Positions 40,345 through 48,007 of a stretch of DNA of 54,305 nt are shown here, in pieces. Origin of the DNA: Acinetobacter lwoffii (lineage in GTDB: Bacteria > Pseudomonadota > Gammaproteobacteria > Pseudomonadales > Moraxellaceae). The stretch's first letter is position 1, and every line of letters begins with the position of its first letter. Location of the stretch: assembly GCF_024129435.1 (NCBI RefSeq), contig NZ_JAMXXN010000019.1, forward strand, positions 1-54,305. Reading direction: 5' to 3'. The notes beneath the pieces are model-generated. The model saw only the letters and a program-made list of their open reading frames with translations. It was not told where the DNA came from and made no database searches. The translations under genes were made by a program, and so were the position numbers.

Positions 40345-40585
40345 ATAAAAACGATTCACTACAGCATGAAGTGAACGAAAGGAAACTACTACCGCCAAGC
40401 CAAATCTAATATACAGCAATCAGAAATCTAACAAAGCAAACATCAACTAACTATAAATAGATTAAGAGGATTTGGCTGGTTAAACCACTTCTTCATGTAG
40501 TGTTTTGTAAGCTTTCGTCACTAATAGCAAGCAAGCTGTAATTTATGTAAGCTACTGTATTTCAATGCATAACATGAAAAATAAT

Positions 40586-41380
40586 TTAAATTTCCGGATA
40601 CTCGCCTGTACCTTCTGGCCATGGTGATAACAGCTCAAAACCTGTGTCGGTTACAACTACCATGTGTTCCCATTGAGCTGACCAGGATTTATCTGCAGTC
40701 ACCACTGTCCAGCCGTCCTTCAGCTCTTTAACACGCGCTTTACCCATATTCACCATCGGTTCAATGGTAAAGACCATACCGGGTACCAGTTTGATGCCCT
40801 GACCTGGTTGTCCGTAATGCAGAATGTTTGGCTGTTCGTGATAAATTTTACCAATCCCATGACCACAATATTCACGCACGATGGTATAGCCTTCACGCTG
40901 TGCAACAGACTGAATTGCATAACCAATATCGCCTAGGGTTGCACCCGGTTTAACGGCATGAATTCCGGCAACCATAGCTTCATAAGTAGTTTCGACCAGA
41001 CGTTTGGCTTCAGGAGATGGTGTGCCGACATAATACATCCGACTGGTATCGCCAAAATAACCGTCTTTAATGATCGCCACGTCAATATTAATAATATCGC
41101 CGTCTTGTAATACGGTATTTGGAGATGGAATACCATGACAAACCACTTCATTCGGTGAAATACAGGTGGTTTTGGTATAGCCATAATAGCCAATATTGGC
41201 TGGCGTCACTTTTAATGTATTGACAATAAAATCATGACAGAGATCATCCAGATATTCAGTCGTGACACCTGGCTTGACATGCCCCCCGATCATCGCTAAA
41301 ACCTCTGCAGCCAAACGCCCAGATATCCGCAGTTTTTCAACATCTTGCTCAGTTTTAAGACTAATCGCTGGAGCTCGCAT
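40586..41380 (-). CDS. map: Methionine aminopeptidase
   Basis: Map removes the initiator methionine from new proteins. The ATG at 41380 gives 264 residues, the length of E. coli Map; the open frame extends 43 codons upstream without a supported start. The dinuclear metal site fits NIDVAIIKDGYFGDTSRMY (two aspartates, about 96-114), GHGIGKIYHEQPNILHYG (histidine, near 170), FTIEPMVNMG (glutamate, near 203) and WEHMVVVTDTGFEL (glutamate, near 234). No rpsB-tsf genes lie nearby, unlike in many bacteria. Confidence 0.95.
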   Translation of the reverse strand: MRAPAISLKTEQDVEKLRISGRLAAEVLAMIGGHVKPGVTTEYLDDLCHDFIVNTLKVTPANIGYYGYTKTTCISPNEVVCHGIPSPNTVLQDGDIINIDVAIIKDGYFGDTSRMYYVGTPSPEAKRLVETTYEAMVAGIHAVKPGATLGDIGYAIQSVAQREGYTIVREYCGHGIGKIYHEQPNILHYGQPGQGIKLVPGMVFTIEPMVNMGKARVKELKDGWTVVTADKSWSAQWEHMVVVTDTGFELLSPWPEGTGEYPEI

Positions 41381-41730
41381 ATACCTATCCTCACTATGAA
41401 TCCCTGAATTATAATCCCTTTTTTGCGAAATATGTCGCAGTTGTTGAGTTTCAGTACAGTAATTTTCCTTGAAATAGGACTTTTCACTGCTGCTTATTTG
41501 TACAAACAATAACTGACATATTTTGATAGCAAGTGCAGATATTTATTGAGCTTATAAGGAAAAATATATTTTTCAGCGATTTATCAAACATATATTTCTA
41601 CCAAGATTTGAATGACTGGTTATATGATTCGCAAACTCACTAGAATCAAGGCTTCCAGCCTTAAAATAAACTCCAAAAAATTGGACATATACACTAAAAT
41701 CGCTTTCTTTTGTTCTATTGATCTCCCTTT
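41381..41730. other. Gene-free region between map and brnQ
   Basis: About 350 bases between divergent starts. It should hold both promoters but I see no box pair convincing enough to call. The A/T-rich stretch at 41520-41610 has a run of partial dyads without a clear repeated core. No open reading frame of interest. Confidence 0.5.
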
Positions 41731-43017
41731 ATGACAAGTCTGCGTACCCGGGATATTGTCGCCCTAGGTTTTATGACCTTTGCACTGTTTATTGGTGCGG
41801 GCAACATTATCTTCCCACCGATTGTGGCTCAACAAGCCGGTGAACACGTATGGCTCGCTGCTTTAGGTTTCCTTATTACAGCAGTCGGCTTACCCGTGAT
41901 TACCATTATTGCGTTGTCTCGCGTTGAAGGCTCCATTCAGGCACTAAGCTCGCCTCTGGGCAAAGCAGCCAGTATTTTGCTGACTGTAATCTGTTACTTA
42001 GCTGTTGGCCCTTTATTTGCGACGCCACGTACCGCAACCGTTTCTTATGAAATCGGTTTTTCATCTTACTTTGGCAATGAATCTGGCAGTCTGCTCATTT
42101 ACAGCATCATCTATTTTGCTGTGGTGACCATCGTGTCCTTATATCCCAATAAGATTCTGGATACCGTCGGCTATTTCCTGTCGCCACTTAAAATTATTTC
42201 TTTGATCATTTTGGGTGTAGCAGCCGTGATGATTCCTGCCAGCAATCCGCCTGCAGCGATCGATAATTACGTTACCAGTCCAGTGACTGAAGGCTTCGTA
42301 AATGGTTATTTAACCATGGATACTTTGGGCGCTTTAGTTTTCGGTATTGTGATTGTCAAAGCCATTACTTCACGTGGCGTAACCGATAAAAAACTGATTA
42401 CCAAATATGCGGTCAATGCCGGCATTATCTCTGGTATTGGTTTAACTCTGGTGTATTTAAGTCTGTTTAAACTTGGACTAGGTAGCCATGAGATTGCACC
42501 AAATGCAGCCAATGGTGCCATTATCCTGCATGCATATGTACAACATGCTTTTGGCGATATGGGTGCTTACTTCCTGTCCGGCATGATTTTTATTGCCTGT
42601 ATGGTCACTGCAATTGGTCTGACCTGTGCCTGCGCTGAGTATTTTTCCAGCTTGACCAAAATTCCGTACAAGATCTTTGTATTTATTCTGGTGGGCTTCT
42701 CACTGGTGATTTCAAATCTGGGTTTAACCAAACTGATCGCTGTTTCGGTTCCAGTCTTAAGTGCGATTTATCCGCCTGCCATTAGCGTCATTATGCTGAG
42801 CTTCTGTGCAAACTTCTTCAAGAAACCATCTCATGTGATTGCGCCAGTGACCCTGGTGGCCTTGATCTTTGGTATTTTTGATGGATTAAAAGTCGCTGGT
42901 TTTGAATTGCCTGCATTACTGCAAAATTTACCTCTATCAGATCAGAATCTGGCCTGGTTTATCCCGTCCATGATTGTATTGCTGATTACAGCTGTGATTG
43001 ACCGTATTAGAAACTAA
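41731..43017 (+). CDS. brnQ: Branched-chain amino acid carrier BrnQ
   Basis: BrnQ imports leucine, isoleucine and valine in symport with sodium or protons. The 428 residues form about 12 membrane helices. The N-terminal GFMTFALFIGAGNIIFPPIVAQQAGEHVW (about 13-41) is the family hallmark, followed by GPLFATPRTATVSYEIGF near 91-109. LTCACAEYFS and LVISNLGLTKLIAVSVPVLSAIYPP occur later. Monocistronic by position. Confidence 0.95.
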   Translation: MTSLRTRDIVALGFMTFALFIGAGNIIFPPIVAQQAGEHVWLAALGFLITAVGLPVITIIALSRVEGSIQALSSPLGKAASILLTVICYLAVGPLFATPRTATVSYEIGFSSYFGNESGSLLIYSIIYFAVVTIVSLYPNKILDTVGYFLSPLKIISLIILGVAAVMIPASNPPAAIDNYVTSPVTEGFVNGYLTMDTLGALVFGIVIVKAITSRGVTDKKLITKYAVNAGIISGIGLTLVYLSLFKLGLGSHEIAPNAANGAIILHAYVQHAFGDMGAYFLSGMIFIACMVTAIGLTCACAEYFSSLTKIPYKIFVFILVGFSLVISNLGLTKLIAVSVPVLSAIYPPAISVIMLSFCANFFKKPSHVIAPVTLVALIFGIFDGLKVAGFELPALLQNLPLSDQNLAWFIPSMIVLLITAVIDRIRN

Positions 43018-43603
43018 AACTTCTAGGATGTCTGAAAAATCGTATTTTTACCCAAAATCCGGTTTGAGCGTGATCAATAATTGTCAGGTTTTACCCAAAC
43101 GGACATTTATTGTTTCTTAATAATGACATCAAATCACCGCTGTAAATCTTGATACTAAGATTTTCTATAAAATATGATGTATAGAATTGCACTTTAATTA
43201 TTTTATTTTTTATATAAATATAAACAAAACTTTAATTTCCTGATTTTAGATACCTATTGTTGCCAACTTAAACCAAGTCCCCCTCCGAGTCATACGCAGG
43301 CTTACAAAGTATTGATTAACACTACATATCTTTGGCGTAGAATTTGCATTTTCTATCTGGTCGCATTAATCAAATGATGACTACATCTTATTTCCAAAAT
43401 TAGCTGGAGGTGAAATCTGAAAATATAATTCTTGCCTAATCAAGTGATTATGTAGTTATACGACTAAAGATGGCCATTTTGACTGTAAAAGCCTGCCACA
43501 GCAGTTGCAAAGGTCCAAATTAAACAGTACAACTATATATTCAATTCTGACTGATTAAATCTGCTTTAATCTTCAATAACATAAATAAATGGGAGGGATG
43601 GAG
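43018..43603. other. 586-base gene-free region after brnQ
   Basis: No frame with a ribosome binding site is visible. There is a dyad GATTAAA and TTTAATC at 43553-43571, just upstream of the small membrane-protein gene, possibly in its leader. The middle is A/T-rich. A small RNA cannot be excluded; no terminator-like hairpin with a T tract is seen here. Confidence 0.5.
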
Positions 43604-43822
43604 ATGTTATCATTACATTTCAACAAGCAAGTCTTCATTGACGCTCTTAAAGCCAACAACACCAATCTGGTGACATTTATATGCACCACTTTTGCACTCA
43701 TGCTGACTTTAACCGTCCATTGCTTAATTCAAGGTAATTTAAAACTTGAATACTTTGGCTATGCACTGATTGTCTCAGCTGCGTTTTTCCTATGGGCTGC
43801 CATAGACCAGAAATACCGATAA
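43604..43822 (+). CDS. Small two-helix membrane protein, unknown
   Basis: I use the ATG at 43604, placed eight bases after GGGAGG; two earlier in-frame ATGs (43589, 43598) overlap that site. The 72 residues have two hydrophobic helices (about 24-43, LVTFICTTFALMLTLTVHCL, and 52-66, YFGYALIVSAAFFLWAA) and end QKYR. I recognise no family. A perfect 12-bp hairpin follows the stop. Confidence 0.65.
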   Translation: MLSLHFNKQVFIDALKANNTNLVTFICTTFALMLTLTVHCLIQGNLKLEYFGYALIVSAAFFLWAAIDQKYR

Positions 43823-43839
43823 ACAAATTTTTAATTAGC

Positions 43840-43872
43840 CCAGATGGATGATTTGGCCAGTCATCCATCTGG
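43840..43872. terminator. 12-bp hairpin between convergent genes
   Basis: CCAGATGGATGA and TCATCCATCTGG are perfect arms around a nine-base loop. Neither side has a strong T tract, but the position between genes ending at 43822 (+) and 43936 (-) fits a shared terminator or mRNA 3' stabiliser. Confidence 0.45.
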
Positions 43873-43935
43873 TGAAAAAAGTGTTTTAACTTTCAAGAAT
43901 TCCAGCATCCTTTCAGAATAACTATAAAAAGAACA

Positions 43936-44394
43936 TTAAAATAATCCGATAAATGCTCCATAGAGCAAGATCCCCGTCCCGCCCAATTCTGCGACAATTA
44001 AACCTAGCATGGCGAAAGTCATCAAACTTCCTGGCAAATGAAATTTACCCAGTTGATGCGGCTGTTTAAACTGATTCGTCGTGTCTTTCAGGAAACCATG
44101 CAACATATAAGCGGCAATCGAGAAGCTAAAAAACAGAATATTGACTAGTATGCAAATCAGATTCACCATACTCGGCAACACTGAACAATAGGCCAGCATT
44201 GCCAAAATTAAGGTCGCGGGCGCATAAAGCAGGCTGCTGCGATGGGCAATATCGACATAATAATGTGCACGCGACTGAGGCGATTGACGAATCTGCCAGT
44301 ACTTCCAGACGCCAGTGAACATCCCGATCCACAAGAATATTCCACTAAAAATAATGGCGATTTTAACGGCCAGCTCAAGTTCCATTAGCTGCAT
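43936..44394 (-). CDS. Four-helix integral membrane protein, unknown
   Basis: The 152 residues have four hydrophobic segments (about 9-28, 56-73, 76-98, 122-150). A charged loop with KYWQIRQSPQSRAHYYVDIAHRSSLLYAP lies between helices 1 and 2, and KQPHQLGKFHLPGS precedes the last. Several histidines are present but no known motif. I do not recognise the family. Start at ATG 44394 or three codons later is not decided by a ribosome binding site. Confidence 0.65.
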   Translation of the reverse strand: MQLMELELAVKIAIIFSGIFLWIGMFTGVWKYWQIRQSPQSRAHYYVDIAHRSSLLYAPATLILAMLAYCSVLPSMVNLICILVNILFFSFSIAAYMLHGFLKDTTNQFKQPHQLGKFHLPGSLMTFAMLGLIVAELGGTGILLYGAFIGLF

Positions 44395-44512
44395 AAGATC
44401 ATTCCATTTTTATTATTTGACTGACTTTAAAGTCATGTTTTCCCCGAGCTACCCTGCTAAAAATCTATACAGTAAAAGCTTCATCAGGATTCTAAAAAAT
44501 ATAGTGTAACGT

Positions 44513-45376
44513 ATGTCTGAATTTGAAACATTGACTCTCCAGTGTCAGGATGGCTATCGCTTAAGTGCACGTTTTTATGCAGCAATTTCTGAAACTGACA
44601 AACTTCCAGTATTAGTCTGTCCAGCAACTGGCATTACCAAACAGTTTTATCATAGTTTTAGCTGCTGGTTGCAAACTCAGGGTTATGCAGTGCTGGTATT
44701 TGATTTTCGAGGTATCGGCGAATCTTTAAAAGGTTCGGTTAAGCAGTCTAAAGCCAGTATTGTGCAATGGGGACAACTGGACATTCCGGCTGCAATTGAT
44801 GCGCTATTGGCTAAAACTCAGGCAGCAAAGGTCATCTTACTTGGTCATAGTGCTGGTGGACAGCTGCTGGGTATTGTCCCAAACTATGCCAAAGTGGAAA
44901 AAGTCGTGGCAATTGCGGGATCGACTGGTCATGTTAAAGGTTTAAGGGGCCGCACCAAATTACTGGCACCAGTAATGTTCAATATCATTTTCCCATTGGC
45001 ACGGATCACCAAAGGCTATGGTCCAACCCAAGCGATTGGTATGGGTGAAAACCTGCCAAAAGATGTGGCGCGTGAATGGGCAGAATTTTGTAGTCAACCG
45101 GGTTATGTCATGAATGCAATTGGTAAAAAGATCGCACCAGTATATGACTATCATGCCCAGATCACCTGCCCGATCACATCAATCTGGGCTTCAGATGATG
45201 AAATCGCCACTCAAGCAAATGTCAAAGACTTGCTGCGCTTATATCCAAAAGCAGCCACAGAAATGATTGAGCTAAAACCCCAGGAATATGGTCATAAAGG
45301 GATTGGCCATATGCTGATGTTTAAGAAGTCACATCAAAACTTATGGCCAGTGATTGAGCAACAGTTATCTGCCTAA
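44513..45376 (+). CDS. Alpha/beta hydrolase
   Basis: The 287 residues resemble serine aminopeptidase-like and YheT-distant hydrolases. Features are YRLSARFYAA at the start, PVLVCPATGITKQFY with the oxyanion turn (about 32-46), VFDFRGIGES, the nucleophile elbow LLGHSAGG with S113, the acid in IWASDDEIAT near 223-232 and the histidine in HKGIGHMLMF near 266. Cytoplasmic; substrate unknown. No clear Shine-Dalgarno site is seen before ATG. Confidence 0.85.
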   Translation: MSEFETLTLQCQDGYRLSARFYAAISETDKLPVLVCPATGITKQFYHSFSCWLQTQGYAVLVFDFRGIGESLKGSVKQSKASIVQWGQLDIPAAIDALLAKTQAAKVILLGHSAGGQLLGIVPNYAKVEKVVAIAGSTGHVKGLRGRTKLLAPVMFNIIFPLARITKGYGPTQAIGMGENLPKDVAREWAEFCSQPGYVMNAIGKKIAPVYDYHAQITCPITSIWASDDEIATQANVKDLLRLYPKAATEMIELKPQEYGHKGIGHMLMFKKSHQNLWPVIEQQLSA

Positions 45377-45472
45377 AGATGATTTAAATGGCTATTGATA
45401 GGTTAATGTGCTTTAATACGCTCAGTATGAGATGAGCCTCTTACAGTATGTGCCTTAGATGTGCATACGACT

Positions 45473-45496
45473 AGCCCCTAACCATGGGGCTTTTTT
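45473..45496 (+). terminator. Intrinsic terminator after the alpha/beta hydrolase
   Basis: AGCCCC and GGGGCT around TAACCAT, followed by six T, 97 bases past the stop. It lies in the gap before the convergent gltS. Confidence 0.85.
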
Positions 45497-45529
45497 AATG
45501 TCTATATGATTTTGAAGTCGTATTAAAAT

Positions 45530-46753
45530 TTAACCGAAAAATGCAATGATACTCTGAATCACCACAGCATTCACAATATCAATAAAAAATGCACCACACA
45601 GCGGTACGATTAAAAAAGCTTTATGTGATGGACCATAGCTATTGGTGACCGCCTGAATATTGGCAATCGCAGTCGGGGTTGCTCCCATACCAAAACCACA
45701 ATGCCCTGCTACCAATACGGCTGCATCGTAATTTTTTCCCATGATTCTAAAGGTCACAATTGCGGTAAATAAAATCAGTACCGCTGTCTGCGCAAACAAA
45801 ATGGTAATGAGCGGGCCTGCCAAATCGGCCAGCAACCAGAGTTGCAGTGACAGTAAAGCCATAGATAAATACAGGGACAATGACGCATTGCCAAATACAT
45901 CAATGGCACGGTCGAAAATATCGACTTTCAGTACATGCTCTAGGAAGTTACGTACAATCACCCCTGTCCCTAAGGCCCAGACAAAGGTCGGCAGTTCGAA
46001 CCATCGTCCTTGACTAATCTCTGTCATTTCATTCGCAACAAAAATACATAGTGCAAACATCCCCAAAGTCGACACTGCATTACTAGCTGTAATCAACCGG
46101 GTTTTCTTTGGATATTCGAAGGGTGCGGTGTTGATGCTAGTATCGAGTTGTTGTTCATTGGTCTCTTGCGCTACTGTCTCTGCCAACTGATTTCGTTTAA
46201 TCAAGAATTTGGCAACCGGACCACCCACAAGCCCACCAATAATTAAACCAAAAGTAGCACTTGCCATTCCGAGGACAATTGCCCCCTGTATTCCATATTG
46301 AGTTTCAAGCACTTCACCCCAAGCACCGGCAGTACCATGTCCACCCGTTAAGGTAACAGAACCGACAATCAGACCAATCAATGGATCAAGCCCAATTGCT
46401 GTGGCTAAACTCATGCCAACCGCATTTTGTACAACTACAAATAGAATGACACAGACCAGAAAGATCAGCAGTGATTTCCCACCTTCTTTGAGCTTGGTAA
46501 AGTCTGCACTTAAACCCACAGAGGTAAAGAACATCAGCATCAGAATGGTTTGAATTTCTGAGTCAAATGTGGCACTGATATTAAAAAATTTATAGAGAAT
46601 AAAAGCTGTAATCGCTGCGATTAGACCGCCGATTACAGGCTCAGGTAAGTTATAGTTTCTAAAGAAGCCAATTTTACTAACAAGATACCGCCCAATAAAA
46701 AGAAAAAATACTGCAATCACCAAGGTGCCAAAGGCATCGATTTCATAATTCAT
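45530..46753 (-). CDS. gltS: Sodium/glutamate symporter
   Basis: GltS takes up glutamate with sodium. I use the ATG at 46753 (AGGGA upstream), giving 407 residues; E. coli GltS has 401. The frame extends nine codons further without support. About ten membrane helices with two inverted halves; the pore loops are GGHGTAGAW near 137-145 and GHCGFGMGATPTAIAN near 358-373, both the glycine-rich signature of the family. Confidence 0.95.
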   Translation of the reverse strand: MNYEIDAFGTLVIAVFFLFIGRYLVSKIGFFRNYNLPEPVIGGLIAAITAFILYKFFNISATFDSEIQTILMLMFFTSVGLSADFTKLKEGGKSLLIFLVCVILFVVVQNAVGMSLATAIGLDPLIGLIVGSVTLTGGHGTAGAWGEVLETQYGIQGAIVLGMASATFGLIIGGLVGGPVAKFLIKRNQLAETVAQETNEQQLDTSINTAPFEYPKKTRLITASNAVSTLGMFALCIFVANEMTEISQGRWFELPTFVWALGTGVIVRNFLEHVLKVDIFDRAIDVFGNASLSLYLSMALLSLQLWLLADLAGPLITILFAQTAVLILFTAIVTFRIMGKNYDAAVLVAGHCGFGMGATPTAIANIQAVTNSYGPSHKAFLIVPLCGAFFIDIVNAVVIQSIIAFFG

Positions 46754-46877
46754 AACATTCCCTATTGGCTTTATTTTCATACAGTTTTAGGAAAACAGTA
46801 TGAAAAATCAATTTTAGAAATGTTATGCAAGTTATTGTTTCTAGTAATTGTTTAATTTATGTCCTAAATAGATTTAA

Positions 46878-47099
46878 TTAATGCGATGGAATATCATAAA
46901 CCCAGTTGCGTGCTTGTTGGTCTGTGGTGGTTTCACAGACATAGTAATCATGATCCCAAGCGTCTTGATGGAAGATTTCTTTTTTATGGTAAGACACGTG
47001 TTTGCCATTTTCGACACAGATAAAACTGTCGCCTTGGTCTTTGACTTGGGTTCCATTGAGGAACCCACCAATACAGAGGAATCGGGATTGTTTGGGCAT
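46878..47099 (-). CDS. Small conserved-looking protein, unknown
   Basis: The 73 residues begin MPKQSRFLCIGGFLNGTQV and end WVYDIPSH, with His, Asp and aromatic residues spread through the sequence and three cysteines. Composition is normal for a protein, and other frames on both strands here are less protein-like. No ribosome binding site stands out. No family recognised. It lies nine bases downstream of the next A/T-rich gene on the same strand, so the two may be one transcript. Confidence 0.5.
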   Translation of the reverse strand: MPKQSRFLCIGGFLNGTQVKDQGDSFICVENGKHVSYHKKEIFHQDAWDHDYYVCETTTDQQARNWVYDIPSH

Positions 47100-47107
47100 T
47101 GATTACT

Positions 47108-47929
47108 TCAACTACTTTGCACTTTTAAATCATCAGGTAAATTATTATAAATTTTTCTAGTTGTCATGGTTATTTTTTGAATATTGACGATATCATCATT
47201 GATTTTTTCACCACTAACAAAACTGCGTAATGAGATTAAAGTTTTCTCATAAAAATAGTCGTGCCAAATAAACATATACTCGTCACCATATTTCTCAAAT
47301 GAACTTTTAGTACTTGGTAAGTCTTTAATTATTAGTTCAACAAGCTCTTTATCTTCTTTTTTTAAAAATTCTGTGGTTTTGTCTTTAAAAGCCGCTATTA
47401 ATGTTATTGCAGTAACTGTTATTCCCTGAAAAATACGCAAACTATTTAAACTTTGATGATCTAAATAAAGGTCTATAAAATCACTATTTAAGTCTTTAAT
47501 TTCTTTTAAAATATTTTCAATGTTGCAGTCACGGTATAGCTGCTCACTAACCCCTTGTAATTCTAATTCTCTTTTTTCAGCATATACTTTTTTAAAATTA
47601 ATTCTTATTAGTATTTGAATCAGGAAATTTGTTTTATTAAATACTTTTATTAATTTTAAACAATCTTCCGCAGCAATTAATTGCTTATCATTTCTTACTT
47701 TTGAACGATTTGTTTCTAAATCAGTTAAATAATTACTTATTAATGCTATATGACTGTCTTTTTCTCTTATTTTTTGTCGAAATTCTTCCATTTCTTTTTC
47801 AAATTTAATATTAATTTTCTTTTCGTAGTACTTAAAAATAATATCTTTAGACAAATATCCAATGCCAACAAGCAAACTTGTAGAACCTAATGTACTAAAA
47901 AACCAAACTGATAAATTTGATAATTCCAT
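47108..47929 (-). CDS. A/T-rich accessory membrane-anchored protein, unknown
   Basis: The 273 residues have one N-terminal membrane helix (about 9-26, FFSTLGSTSLLVGIGYLS) followed by a charged coiled-coil stretch (about 30-70, KYYEKKINIKFEKEMEEF) and a helical remainder. The pattern recalls a loose family of orphan proteins with an N-terminal TM helix and coiled coil, found on mobile islands; no function is known to me. The gene is strikingly richer in A and T than its flanks (Asn, Lys, Ile-rich protein), which suggests transfer. It is wedged between gltS and acnB and ends close to a small gene. Confidence 0.65.
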   Translation of the reverse strand: MELSNLSVWFFSTLGSTSLLVGIGYLSKDIIFKYYEKKINIKFEKEMEEFRQKIREKDSHIALISNYLTDLETNRSKVRNDKQLIAAEDCLKLIKVFNKTNFLIQILIRINFKKVYAEKRELELQGVSEQLYRDCNIENILKEIKDLNSDFIDLYLDHQSLNSLRIFQGITVTAITLIAAFKDKTTEFLKKEDKELVELIIKDLPSTKSSFEKYGDEYMFIWHDYFYEKTLISLRSFVSGEKINDDIVNIQKITMTTRKIYNNLPDDLKVQSS

Positions 47930-47942
47930 TAATAATTATTCT

Positions 47943-47976
47943 CAAAAAAATAAGGGCTGATTACTCAGCCCTTATT
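47943..47976 (-). terminator. Intrinsic terminator of acnB
   Basis: ATAAGGGCTGA and TCAGCCCTTAT around TTAC. Seven A on the left become the U tract on the minus-strand transcript, 32 bases past the acnB stop. Confidence 0.88.
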
Positions 47977-48007
47977 CTTAACTCAAATTAATTTAATTAT
48001 CAACAAA

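Noticed and set aside
46881..47102. Plus-strand frame over the small gene at 46878-47099
   Set aside because: It lacks a ribosome binding site and a normal neighbour context; the minus-strand frame has better protein-like composition, though confidence is low for both.
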